Part shown: positions 16,631-25,014 of the stretch, one piece after another | How positions within the stretch are numbered: the stretch's first letter is position 1 | Layout: each line of letters starts with the position of its first letter | NCBI RefSeq assembly: GCF_014653945.1 | Contig: NZ_BNAU01000005.1 | Coordinates: 505,083 to 569,082, forward strand | Direction: 5' to 3' | Length of the DNA: 64,000 nt | Origin: Amycolatopsis deserti | Lineage (GTDB): Bacteria > Actinomycetota > Actinomycetes > Mycobacteriales > Pseudonocardiaceae | The notes under the pieces: generated by a model | Told to the model about the DNA's origin: nothing | Database searches by the model: none | What the model saw: only the letters and a program-made list of their open reading frames with translations | Translations under genes and position numbers: made by a program

Positions 16631-17814
16631 TGACGAACGCGACGGCGTCCGCGGTGCGGCTGCCACCCCGGACACTTCTGCTCACGCTGCTCGGCGTCAG
16701 CACGATGACCATCATGGCCAGCGCAACCATCACGCCGGCCCTGCCGGGCATGGAACACCACTTCGCGGCCACCCTGAACGCCGCGCTGCTGGTCCGCCTC
16801 GTGCTGACCCTGCCCGGCCTCGCGATCATGCTCGCCGCGCCGGTGCTCGCCCGGCTGAGCGGCCGCGCCGGGCGGGTCCGGGTGCTCGCGGCGGGCCTCA
16901 CCCTCTACGTCGTCGGCGGCGGGTCGGGCCTGGTGCTCGACTGGCTGCCCGGGCTGCTGGCCGGCCGCGCGGTGCTGGGCGTGGGCATCGCGGCGATCAT
17001 GGTCACCTCGACCGCCCTGCTCGCCGACCACTACCCGGCCACCGACCACGGCCGGGTGCTGGGCCTGCAGGGCGCCGCGATGGGGTTCGGCGGTGTCGTC
17101 GCCCTCCTGCTCGGCGGGGTGCTGGCCGACCTCAGCTGGCGTGGGCCGTTCGCGATCTACCTGCTCGCCCTGCCGATGCTCGCACTCGTCCTCCGGTTCG
17201 TGCCCGAGGCGCCGAAGGCCCCGGCGTCGCCGGACGGTCCACAAGGGACAACGCGGCTGTTCGGCCTGTACGCGCTGATGTTCCTCGGCGTGATCGTCTT
17301 CTACACCGTCCCCACGCAGGCGCCGTTCTGGCTGGGCGAGGTCACCGGCGCCGGCCCGGTCGTCGTGGGCGTGCTGATGGCCGCGCTGAACCTGGTCATG
17401 ACGCTGGTCGGCCTGAACTTCCGGCGGCTGCGCGCCCGCTGGGACTTCCGGGTCCTCGCCGCGGCGGTCTTCGCCGCCTACGCGGCCGGCCTGGTCGTCC
17501 TCGGCCTCGCCGGCGGGATCTGGATGGCAGCGCTCGGCATGCTGATCACCGGCCTCGGCATCGGGCTGCAGAACCCGGTGTTCAACGGCTGGGTGGTGGC
17601 CTCGGTCGATCCCGCGGCACGCACCCGCGCGCTCGGGATGCTGACGTCGGCGTTGTTCCTCGGCCAGTTCGCCTCTCCGCTGATCGCGCAACCGGTGGTC
17701 GCCGGCGTCGGGCTCGGGACCACGTTCGTGCTCGCCGGCGCGCTCGGCCTGGTGATCTCCGTGGTGCTGGTTTTCCTGCGCGGCAGGGCAACCGCGGATT
17801 CGCCGGCGGCGTAG
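16630..17814 (+). CDS. MFS drug/metabolite exporter (DHA1-like)
   Basis: A 394-residue, about 12-TM major facilitator. It has the charged loop LARLSGRAGRVRV after TM2, GRAVLGVGIAAIMVTSTALLADHYP in TM4-5 and GGVLADLSWRGPFAIY at TM6. This architecture matches DHA1 multidrug or small-molecule exporters. The ATG is the likely transcription start because a MerR-type promoter ends 8 bp upstream, and there is no separate Shine-Dalgarno. Control by a redox- or drug-sensing MerR protein would fit an efflux role. Substrate unknown. Confidence 0.85.
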   Translation: MTNATASAVRLPPRTLLLTLLGVSTMTIMASATITPALPGMEHHFAATLNAALLVRLVLTLPGLAIMLAAPVLARLSGRAGRVRVLAAGLTLYVVGGGSGLVLDWLPGLLAGRAVLGVGIAAIMVTSTALLADHYPATDHGRVLGLQGAAMGFGGVVALLLGGVLADLSWRGPFAIYLLALPMLALVLRFVPEAPKAPASPDGPQGTTRLFGLYALMFLGVIVFYTVPTQAPFWLGEVTGAGPVVVGVLMAALNLVMTLVGLNFRRLRARWDFRVLAAAVFAAYAAGLVVLGLAGGIWMAALGMLITGLGIGLQNPVFNGWVVASVDPAARTRALGMLTSALFLGQFASPLIAQPVVAGVGLGTTFVLAGALGLVISVVLVFLRGRATADSPAA

Positions 17815-17850
17815 GGAGGTGCGTAAGCCCACCGACAGGGAGGAACGGGC

Positions 17851-18216
17851 ATGCGCATCAAGGGAATCATCATGGGGGCGGCGACCGGGGCGATCGGGCT
17901 GGCGATGTTCGCCGCACCCGCCGCGAACGCGTCCGAGGGGTCGGACTGCGACCCGAACCCGGGATCGACCGGGTCGTGCGGGTGGATCAACGTCGAGCCG
18001 GACGTGGTCCACCGCGGCGACGTGGTGGACGTGGAAGCCAACTGCCGCAACGCGGTGGCGTCCCCGGTGTCGGACGTGCTGCTGAACTTCACCCCGACCG
18101 CCGAGCCCACCCACTGGTCGGCGACGGTCTCCCGCAAGGCCAAGCCGGGCGAACACACCGCCACGATCACCTGCCCGGAAAACACCTACACGACGACGTT
18201 CCTGGTGGTCCGTTAA
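17851..18216 (+). CDS. Small secreted protein with beta-sandwich-like mature part
   Basis: A 121-residue protein. Residues 1-28 form a Sec signal peptide ending AAPAANAS. The mature part has two cysteine pairs (SDCDPNPGSTGSC; VEANC...ITC) and the pattern V..GDVVDVEANCRN...HTATITCPENTYTTTFLVV, resembling a small Ig-like or beta-sandwich fold. GGGAGG-like and AGGGAGGAAC sequences precede the ATG. It lies 36 bp after the MFS gene, may be co-transcribed with it, and ends at a hairpin. No enzymatic motif is visible. Confidence 0.72.
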   Translation: MRIKGIIMGAATGAIGLAMFAAPAANASEGSDCDPNPGSTGSCGWINVEPDVVHRGDVVDVEANCRNAVASPVSDVLLNFTPTAEPTHWSATVSRKAKPGEHTATITCPENTYTTTFLVVR

Positions 18217-18227
18217 CAGAAGTGACG

Positions 18228-18261
18228 CCGCCGAGCGGTCCAAAGGGTGACCGCCCGGCGG
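18228..18261. terminator. Bidirectional hairpin between convergent genes
   Basis: A 13-bp stem (18228-18240 with 18249-18261, one mismatch) around an 8-nt loop lies between the stop of the secreted protein at 18216 and the stop of the methyltransferase at 18263. It should serve both transcripts. Confidence 0.65.
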
Positions 18262-18262
18262 T

Positions 18263-19039
18263 TCACCGAAGCGGCTTGCAGCCGACTCCGGCCAGGCTGC
18301 CTCGACGGGCACGCTGGTCGTGAAGTGCTCGCGGGATACCCGACCGCCAATCCGCCGCCGGAACCAAGCCCGGTGGGACCATCTCGAGCCCCCGGAAGAA
18401 CTCCGATATCTCCTCAGCCGTCCGCGGGATCACCGTCGCCGAATTGCGGGTGTAACGCCGGACCAGCTCGGCGCGCGCATCGGGACTCGCCGACGCGTCG
18501 TCGACCGCTCCGTGCGAAATGACGAGATAGCTGCCCGGCGCGAAAGCCCCACCCCACTCGTGGACCAGTGGAGCGGGCTGGTCGACGAAATGCAGTACGG
18601 CATTCATGAGCAAAGCAGTGGGGTCCGAAAGGTTCAACACGCCGTCCAACTGCCGCAACGCGTCGGCCGGACGACGAAGATCACCGGAAATAACCTGAAC
18701 GCGGGAATCATCACGGGTGAGGTCGGACAGCGCGGTGACAACATCCGGGTCGTTGTCGACATAGACGACGCGTGCGTCGTAGGCGAGTTCGTGGACGTTG
18801 CCCCCGGGAGTCGGATAGCCGGCTCCGATGTCGACGAACTGGCGTATCCCCTGATCGTGGCAGAAGGTGACCGCGCGCTTGAGAAACTCCCTGCTCAGCT
18901 GGGCCCACTCCACTATGAAAGGGATCAACGGGTAGACCGTCTCCTCGGCAAAGGTCCGTTCGAGGGCGCTGTGGTGCTCACCGCCGAGGTAGAGGTTGTA
19001 CAGCCGGGACGCACTTGGGCGTTCGTCGTCAGTGGTCAA
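18263..19039 (-). CDS. DUF574 S-adenosylmethionine-dependent methyltransferase (copy 1)
   Basis: A 258-residue SAM methyltransferase of the actinobacterial DUF574 group. Family features are RPSASRLYNLYLGGEHHSALER at the N-terminus, FVDIGAGYPT and NVHELAYDARVVYVDNDP (SAM site), ALLMNAVLHFVDQP and a terminal ADWRSGIPR. The start is a TTG that overlaps the phosphatase TGA as TTGA and has AAGGAG 10 bp before it; no ATG or GTG fits better. It is therefore translationally coupled to the phosphatase. Family substrates are mostly unknown. A paralogue lies at 21165-22031. Confidence 0.85.
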   Translation of the reverse strand: MTTDDERPSASRLYNLYLGGEHHSALERTFAEETVYPLIPFIVEWAQLSREFLKRAVTFCHDQGIRQFVDIGAGYPTPGGNVHELAYDARVVYVDNDPDVVTALSDLTRDDSRVQVISGDLRRPADALRQLDGVLNLSDPTALLMNAVLHFVDQPAPLVHEWGGAFAPGSYLVISHGAVDDASASPDARAELVRRYTRNSATVIPRTAEEISEFFRGLEMVPPGLVPAADWRSGIPRALHDQRARRGSLAGVGCKPLR

Positions 19040-19722
19040 GGTCGGGCTTCTCCTTCGCTTGCCATACCGGCGCCGCCCAAGTGGGCGGTGTCGTTGTGGG
19101 TGACTTGCACCCAGCGATGGTGTCGCTCCCGAATTCCGGGTACGAGGGCCTGCCGCTCCCAGCGGGTGATGCCCGTCGGGGTCACCTCGAACCCGGCGTG
19201 CACCCGGACGTCCGGCGGCAACCGAAGGAACAGGTGAGCGGCTGCGGTGACGGTTTCCCCATGTCCGATGACGAGGATCCGCTCTCCATGATGCCGATCG
19301 AGCAGCCGGGTGAGCCCCGCGGTGACGCGGACGAAGTAGTCCTTCCAGGTCTCCGCTCCCGGCGCGATGGCGATCTCCAGCCCGTCCTCGGGCCCCGCGC
19401 GGACCTCGGAGAGCACTTCTCGCCAGGGACGGCCGTCGGCCTCGCCGTAGTCGGGATCGCGCAAGTCGTCGGCGACGGTGAGCGGAAGATCGAGCCGTGC
19501 TGCGACGATCTCGGCCGTTTCCGCAACACGCCGCACCGAAGTGGCGTACAGCGCGGCGAACCGCTTGGCGTCGTGCTCCTTCGCGAGGACGGCAGCCAGC
19601 CGGGCGGCTTGCCACCGCCCCAACTCGGTCAGTCCGGTACATCCGCGAGGGCCTCCCACAACCCCTTCTCGGCCGCACCGAGACTCCCCGTGGCGCGCGA
19701 TAACCAAACCAGTGTTCTCCAT
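19036..19722 (-). CDS. Histidine phosphatase family protein (phosphoglycerate mutase-like)
   Basis: A 228-residue protein with the catalytic RHGE motif at residues 10-13 (VIARHGES), a second conserved region ALYATSVRRVAETAEIVA, the acidic donor segment EADGRPW and the late VIGHGETVTAAA histidine. This is the branch-1 histidine phosphatase core. Phosphatase activity on a small phosphoester or phosphoprotein is likely, but the substrate is unknown. The ATG at 19722 follows GGGAGG, and the longer upstream frame is Arg/Gly-rich, so I reject it. The last bases overlap the TTG start of the DUF574 methyltransferase. Confidence 0.85.
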   Translation of the reverse strand: MENTGLVIARHGESRCGREGVVGGPRGCTGLTELGRWQAARLAAVLAKEHDAKRFAALYATSVRRVAETAEIVAARLDLPLTVADDLRDPDYGEADGRPWREVLSEVRAGPEDGLEIAIAPGAETWKDYFVRVTAGLTRLLDRHHGERILVIGHGETVTAAAHLFLRLPPDVRVHAGFEVTPTGITRWERQALVPGIRERHHRWVQVTHNDTAHLGGAGMASEGEARP

Positions 19723-19996
19723 CCTGGCCCTCCCGCCGGATTCCGCAGCCTTGACGAATCGCCCCGCACGGCGTACGCGCAGGGCAATACCGCTTCGGCC
19801 ACGCCCGGAATGGCAACGGGACGGGCACAATGTGTCGGCAGCACCGCGTCCTACGGTGCTGCCGCGTAAAACGGTAAATACCGTCCCACCACCCCGTCTA
19901 GGCCTGGTCGGGTGGATCAGTTTCACCTGGCCTCACATTTGGTTAACCTCTGAACCGAGGTTCCGAATCGATCGGTACCTGACCGGACGAAGGTCG

Positions 19997-21160
19997 GTGA
20001 AGAACGTGAACGCCGCTCGGCGACAGCCGGGGACCGCGGAAGGAAACTGGGTACTGGTCGACACCCGGCCCGACGATCCTCGGCGCGACAGGCACCGCGG
20101 GCGCAAGGTGGGACTCCTCCTGGCGGTGGGCCAGGCGAGCTACCACGGAGTCGCGCCGCGGAACGCGCTCGACCATCGCCTGGCCCAGCACCTGCTCAGG
20201 TACCGGCTGGAGCAGGCCGTGCGCGAGGGGAACCGGGTCGAAGCGGACCGGGTGACCTACGCGGGCCGCGAGTGGAAAGTCCGCGTCCTGCCGATCACCT
20301 CCCCCGTCACTGGAACGGTGGTCGCGGCGATGGGGTGCTACCTCGACGCCGCCACGGACTGGGCAACGGTGCCGCCCCCGCTCGTGGGCAGTTGGGAGTG
20401 GCGGATCACCGAAGCGGGAGCCGATCACCAGAACACGATCGCCTGGACCGACGAACTGTTCGAGCTGTACGGCTTGGCCCCACCGGACGAGGAACGCCAG
20501 CCGGGCGCGCCGGAGGAGCCCGCGGTTCGCCGGCGATTTCCGCACGGCCGCTGGTGGGACGGCACCTACTTCCTGCACAACCTGGTGATGGACTCGTGGC
20601 GGCCCGCCGTTCAGGAGTTCCGGGACCGGCTCCTCCACGACAACAGTGGCGGCCTGCACCTCTGCAGCTTCAAGACCCAGCACCGGGTGACCGGCCAACC
20701 GGTCGCACTTCGCCTCGCCGGACGGGCCGCCGCCGGCATGCCGGGGTGGTTCCACGGCATCGCCACCATCGACGTCGGGGCGCGGGAGAACGCGACTTCT
20801 CCGACGCCTCGCCCACTGGCCCAGGCCTTTCTCGAAGCGTCCCGGGACCCGCTGATCGTCGTCGACCGGATGCTGGAAGAGCTGGACACCGCGAACTCGC
20901 TCTTCGACGGGTTGAACCTCGCGGTGCCGACCGACCACCACGTGCGCAAACTGGTGCACCCGTTCGACGTGCCCGCCCTGACCAAACTCTTGGGGGAAGC
21001 CGGAGCAGCACCGGAACACCCGGTGGGTCCGCAACGGCTGCGCCTCGCCACGTTGTCCGCGGAGGTGTGGCGCGAATTCGAGTTCCTGGCCGTCGGCGAC
21101 GCGCCCACGCGGGGCGACGAGGTTCGTTACGTCGTGTGCCGGATCACCGAACCGGCGTGA
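19997..21160 (+). CDS. PAS-domain sensory protein without output domain
   Basis: About 387 residues. The N-terminal third (WVLVDTRPDDP...VGLLLAVGQASYHGVAP) resembles the DUF5593/GAF-like region of actinobacterial sensory proteins. It is followed by a PAS-like strand-helix, GSWEWRITEAGADHQNTIAWTDELFELYGL. There is no kinase, cyclase or HTH domain, so it would act by protein contact. GTG at 19997 is chosen; GTG at 20006 is equally possible, and the open frame before it shows no coding character. It is divergent from the phosphatase-methyltransferase pair and converges on a second DUF574 gene, 4 bp away. Confidence 0.62.
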   Translation: MKNVNAARRQPGTAEGNWVLVDTRPDDPRRDRHRGRKVGLLLAVGQASYHGVAPRNALDHRLAQHLLRYRLEQAVREGNRVEADRVTYAGREWKVRVLPITSPVTGTVVAAMGCYLDAATDWATVPPPLVGSWEWRITEAGADHQNTIAWTDELFELYGLAPPDEERQPGAPEEPAVRRRFPHGRWWDGTYFLHNLVMDSWRPAVQEFRDRLLHDNSGGLHLCSFKTQHRVTGQPVALRLAGRAAAGMPGWFHGIATIDVGARENATSPTPRPLAQAFLEASRDPLIVVDRMLEELDTANSLFDGLNLAVPTDHHVRKLVHPFDVPALTKLLGEAGAAPEHPVGPQRLRLATLSAEVWREFEFLAVGDAPTRGDEVRYVVCRITEPA

Positions 21161-21164
21161 TGGC

Positions 21165-22031
21165 CTAGTTGTCCACTATGGCCACCGCACCGCGCATCGT
21201 GCGCTTGGCCCAGTCGGCGTGACTGACGTGGCTTCCCGGCTCGGGCAGGCAGTCCGGGAGGTACGTGATTGGGGTGACCAGCGTCATCCCGTCGAAGAAC
21301 CGCTCGACCTGCGACACGTTGCGCAACACGAACGGGGTGCCGAGATCCTGTTCGTACACCTGCGAAAGCGCGATGAACGGTGCGAGAGCTTCCGCGGGAA
21401 GATCTTCACCGCAGCCAAGGGACAGCGCGAAACAGCTCCCGGGCGCCAACCGGTCGGTGTACTGCCCCACCACGTCGTAAAGGTCCTCACCGTCGCGGAG
21501 TTGCGCGAACGACAGGACGCAGAGCATGCCCAGCCAAACCGGCTCGCTGAAATCCAACTGGGCGCGCACCGCGCTGTCGTCGAAGATCATCTCGGGTTCC
21601 CGGAGGTCGGCGTGCACCACCGCGGTCTTCGCGTTCCCCGCCAGCAACCGCCGGTATTCCTGCACCGGCGCGTGCTCGTAGTCGACGTAGACGACCCGGG
21701 CGTCGGGCTGGCCGGGCTGCGCGACCTCGTGCACGTTGCCCCACCGGGGGAATCCGCAGCCCAGCTCGAGGAACTGGCGGACACCCGCGTTCAGCGCGTA
21801 CCGCACGGACCGGACGAGGAACTGACGGTTGAACCGGGCCACGTTCTCCGGCACGTCGCGATGCTCCGGCGGAAATTCCGCGAGCATGCGGCGAGCCGCT
21901 TCCCGGTCGTGCTCGGTGACGCCGCTACCGCCCAACTGGACGTCGTAGACACCACCGCAGGTGGCGCGGTCCGTGGTGTGGCGAGGACCGTAGACGATCC
22001 CGGTCGACCCGCCGCCCGAATCACTCGCCAT
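21165..22031 (-). CDS. DUF574 S-adenosylmethionine-dependent methyltransferase (copy 2)
   Basis: A 288-residue member of the same family as 18263-19039. It has GGVYDVQLGGSGVTEHDREAARRML, FLELGCGFPRWGNVHEVA (SAM site), ARVVYVDYEHAPVQEYRRLL and a terminal SHADWAKRTMRGAVAIVDN. The DUF574 layout is intact. The two copies are too divergent at the residue level for a recent duplication. It is convergent with the PAS-like gene and upstream of nothing obvious. Target substrate unknown. Confidence 0.85.
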   Translation of the reverse strand: MASDSGGGSTGIVYGPRHTTDRATCGGVYDVQLGGSGVTEHDREAARRMLAEFPPEHRDVPENVARFNRQFLVRSVRYALNAGVRQFLELGCGFPRWGNVHEVAQPGQPDARVVYVDYEHAPVQEYRRLLAGNAKTAVVHADLREPEMIFDDSAVRAQLDFSEPVWLGMLCVLSFAQLRDGEDLYDVVGQYTDRLAPGSCFALSLGCGEDLPAEALAPFIALSQVYEQDLGTPFVLRNVSQVERFFDGMTLVTPITYLPDCLPEPGSHVSHADWAKRTMRGAVAIVDN

Positions 22032-22250
22032 GGCTCCCCCGATTCCGCCATTCGTGGTGGAACATCAACATCTCCCGCTCAAAGTACGTCCTGCCGCTCA
22101 TCCGGGCGGAGTGAACCGCACCGGGACCGGCTGACGCCCGAACAGACGGGACAGGATCAGCTTCCCCCGCCACCTCCACGCGGGACCGCTTCTGGTGACC
22201 GGTCCGGTGCCGCGGGCCGGAACCTCGGTGATTCGCGCGGTCACCGGCGC

Positions 22251-22751
22251 TCACCTCCGTCGCAGTTCGGTCAGCCGTGCTGTCAGCCCGGTGATCAGGA
22301 GCTCCAGCCCGGGCCCGCGGGACAGGCAGATCTCCACCATTACCGCAAGCGCGGCCAGCTCGCTCTCCGCGCCGAAGCCGGCCCGTTCCAGCTCCGCCAC
22401 CACAGCCTCCAGCAGCGGGGCGGCGGGACCGGTTCCGGCGGCCACCGCCCGTCCGGCACCCGGATACCGGTCGAACACCTCGCGCATCCGGGCGGCAAGC
22501 ACACGGATCCAGTCCGTCCACGAGCCGCGCTCGGGCAGTCGGATGGCGGCGCACACCTCCGCCACGACGGCCGCCTCCACGTCCGCCCGGTTGCCGACGT
22601 GGTAGCGGATCACGTTGGTGCGCGCGCCGACCGCGGTGGCCAAATCGCGCAGTGTCCAACCGGACAGGCCCCGCCGCCGAGTCAGGTCCAGTGCGGCCGT
22701 GACGACCACGGCAGGCGTGATCGGCGCGCGCTCACGGATGGGCGTCGACAT
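22251..22751 (-). CDS. TetR-family regulator
   Basis: A 166-residue regulator. Residues about 10-55 form a TetR helix-turn-helix: ITPAVVVTAALDLTRRRGLSG, then WTLRDLATAVGARTNVIRYHVGNRADV. The remaining helical domain is short for the family, which usually has about 190-200 residues. The ATG overlaps the preceding 350-residue gene by 20 bp on the same strand, so the two are co-transcribed. The regulated gene is probably that partner or its own operon. Confidence 0.85.
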   Translation of the reverse strand: MSTPIRERAPITPAVVVTAALDLTRRRGLSGWTLRDLATAVGARTNVIRYHVGNRADVEAAVVAEVCAAIRLPERGSWTDWIRVLAARMREVFDRYPGAGRAVAAGTGPAAPLLEAVVAELERAGFGAESELAALAVMVEICLSRGPGLELLITGLTARLTELRRR

Positions 22752-23784
22752 CCCGGACCTCGATGCCGCTCTCGCTGTACCGGACCTCGATCTCCGCGCC
22801 CCCGCGGGTGTGGAAGTCGATGCGCGGGCGGGGCCGGCCCTGGCCGAACTCGAACTGGTGCCGCCCACTGTGCCCGGCGGGGAACGCGCAGAGCGGCGGA
22901 TGCTCGGCGTCCGGGTCGAGAACCGCCCGCAGCAACGCGGGCCCGCCCCGCCGCGGCGGCGGGATCAGGCACTGCGGCCGGACCACCAGGTCCCGGCCGC
23001 ACTCGTCCCACAGCACCCAGTGGTGCTCGTCGCCGGCGATCTGCACGCGTGCGCAGTGCCGCGGGTCGGCGCCGCCGTGACCGGGTTCGAGGACGCACTC
23101 GGCGTCCAGCCTCGGCACGAGCCGCCCGCCGGGCACCGCGGCCAGCTCGCGCAACGCCTCCTCCGGCAGGGTCGTGACGGCGCCGCAGACCCCGGCCCCC
23201 TCGTAATGGCGCAGCACCTCCCGCGTCGGCCGGAGCAGCCGCTGGTCCTGCAGGTCGGCCACGTGCAGACCGGCCCACGACCGCAGACCGGCGTGCTCCC
23301 GCTGCCCGGGCCACCAACGCACGCGCCCCAGCTGCTCCGGGCCGACGAGCGCGAACCGGGCGACCCGGCGCAGGTCCCACAGCACGCTCGTGAGGACAGC
23401 GGGCCCGAGCTCCCCCCAGTCGCGCTCCACCCACACGTCCCGCACCACCACCGCGCGCGCCGGACCCGCGGTGACCAGTGCGTCCATGGCAGCGGTCAAC
23501 CTGCCTGTCGCGAGGTCCACGTGCTCGGCGAGGAACCCGCGCACGCCGTCGGCGAGCCCGTCGAACAACGCGAGGTCGATCTGCTCGAGCGTGCGCTCCG
23601 CCAGATCCACCACGGCCAGCTCCACGTGGCCCACCTCGTCCCCGAACGCCAGGGCCGCGGAGGAGGTCCACAGCTCGACGCGGTCGTCCAGCAGGGACGG
23701 CGTCGTCCACCAGGAGTAGCGGCGGACGTGGCTGATCTCGAGCGCGGCGAGGTCGCGCAGGGAGTGGACGAAGCCCGATGTCAC
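22732..23784 (-). CDS. Unknown protein with two C-x(4-5)-G-H-x-G-x-H motifs
   Basis: A 350-residue protein I do not recognise. Residues 1 to about 190 are helical and Trp-rich (VRRYSWWTTPSLLDDR; WAGLHVADLQ). The C-terminal half contains two short metal-binding-like motifs, CVLEPGHGGADPRHC and CAFPAGHSGRHQF, a pattern scattered through actinobacterial hypothetical proteins. The protein ends in beta-rich sequence (RIDFHTRGGAEIEVRYSESGIEV). It has no signal peptide. It overlaps and precedes the TetR gene, so it is probably part of that unit. Confidence 0.6.
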   Translation of the reverse strand: MTSGFVHSLRDLAALEISHVRRYSWWTTPSLLDDRVELWTSSAALAFGDEVGHVELAVVDLAERTLEQIDLALFDGLADGVRGFLAEHVDLATGRLTAAMDALVTAGPARAVVVRDVWVERDWGELGPAVLTSVLWDLRRVARFALVGPEQLGRVRWWPGQREHAGLRSWAGLHVADLQDQRLLRPTREVLRHYEGAGVCGAVTTLPEEALRELAAVPGGRLVPRLDAECVLEPGHGGADPRHCARVQIAGDEHHWVLWDECGRDLVVRPQCLIPPPRRGGPALLRAVLDPDAEHPPLCAFPAGHSGRHQFEFGQGRPRPRIDFHTRGGAEIEVRYSESGIEVRDVDAHP

Positions 23785-23946
23785 AGCAGGATCCCGTTCG
23801 GCGAGGGTTCACGGCTGCCACACCCCATGATCGCGGGGACGGGCTCACCTCTTTGTATACCAGGACCGCCGCCCCCGCCAACCCCCGCGCGGGGCACGTT
23901 CGACCCGTAGGATCGACCGGCACTCATCTGGTCGATGGGAGGACTG

Positions 23947-25014
23947 GTGGTCGCCGAGGAGGAGACGGCGGGTGTGCGTGCGCTGTGGCATGCCCGGCGT
24001 GTTCCGGACGCCGCCGACGTGCTCGCCGCCGCTCGGCGGATCGGCGGGCACCTCGCCGACGGGCTGACCGCGCCGGGCACCCGGGCGGCGGCCAAGGGCG
24101 TCCGCTCCCTGCTCGGCGTGCCCGCGGCCGGCCTGGCCGACCTCTCCGGCGCCATCACCTGGGCCGGCCACCCGGCCGACGAGGACGCCGCCCGCGAACT
24201 CGTCTCCGCCGTCCTGCACAGTGAGACCCCCGGCGGGAAGGCGCCGCTGCGGGCGGTGCCCCTCGACGTCGACGACGAGCTCGCCGGCGTGCTCGTCGTC
24301 GAAGGCGACGCCCCGCGCAGAGCCGTGCAGGAGGTCGCGAAACTCGTGTCCGCCGCGCTCGAACGGGGCAGGCTGGAGGCCTCCGCCGAGCGGGCCGCCC
24401 AATCGGAGCTGCGGGCCCTGCGCGCGGAGATCTCCCCGCACTTCGTCTACAACGCGCTCACCGTCATCGCATCCCTGGTGCGCTCCGACCCGGACCGCTC
24501 CCGCGAGCTGATGCTCGACTTCGCCGACTACATCCGGCACAGTCTCGCCAAGCACGGCGAGTACACCGCGCTCGCGGACGAGTTCCACGCCATCGAGACC
24601 TACCTCGCCCTGCAGCGCGCCGTCCTCGGCGACCGGTTGCGCGTGCAGATCCGCGTTGCGCCGGACGTGCTCGCTGTGCCGGTGCCCTACCTGGTGCTGC
24701 AGCCGCTGGTCGAGAATGCGATCCGGCACGGGATCGAGCCGCTCGGCAAGCCCGGCACGGTCTCGGTGCGCGGCGAGGCGGAAGGGAACGACTGCGTGAT
24801 CAGCGTGGAGGACGACGGCGTCGGCATGCCGCCCGCGGACGCCGAAGCGGTGCTCTCCGGCGACGGCGAGCGCGTCGGGCTGGCCAACGTCGACCGGCGC
24901 CTGCGCAGCGTGTACGGCCCGTGGTACGGCCTGGTGGTGGAGACCGCGCCGGGCGCGGGCACCCGGGTCGTGGTGCGGGTGCCGATGTTCCAGCCCGGGG
25001 TGATCCTGCCGTGA
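23947..25014 (+). CDS. LytS-type sensor histidine kinase
   Basis: About 355 residues. The N-terminal 150 residues form a GAF-like sensory region without membrane segments. The His_kinase phosphoacceptor reads ISPHFVYNALTVIASLVRSDP, followed by YLALQRAVLGDRL and the ATPase boxes LVENAIRHG (N-box) and EDDGVGMP (G1). This is the LytS/YpdA class, which autophosphorylates the His in PHFxYN. I place the start at GTG 23947 because GGAGG lies just before it. The GTGA overlap with the response regulator couples the pair. A cytosolic metabolite is the likely signal. Confidence 0.88.
   Translation: MVAEEETAGVRALWHARRVPDAADVLAAARRIGGHLADGLTAPGTRAAAKGVRSLLGVPAAGLADLSGAITWAGHPADEDAARELVSAVLHSETPGGKAPLRAVPLDVDDELAGVLVVEGDAPRRAVQEVAKLVSAALERGRLEASAERAAQSELRALRAEISPHFVYNALTVIASLVRSDPDRSRELMLDFADYIRHSLAKHGEYTALADEFHAIETYLALQRAVLGDRLRVQIRVAPDVLAVPVPYLVLQPLVENAIRHGIEPLGKPGTVSVRGEAEGNDCVISVEDDGVGMPPADAEAVLSGDGERVGLANVDRRLRSVYGPWYGLVVETAPGAGTRVVVRVPMFQPGVILP

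Noticed and set aside
19478..19996. N-terminal extension of the PAS-like protein by about 170 codons
   Set aside because: It overlaps the phosphatase antisense and is Ser/Arg/Pro-rich; the conserved part begins at about 19997.
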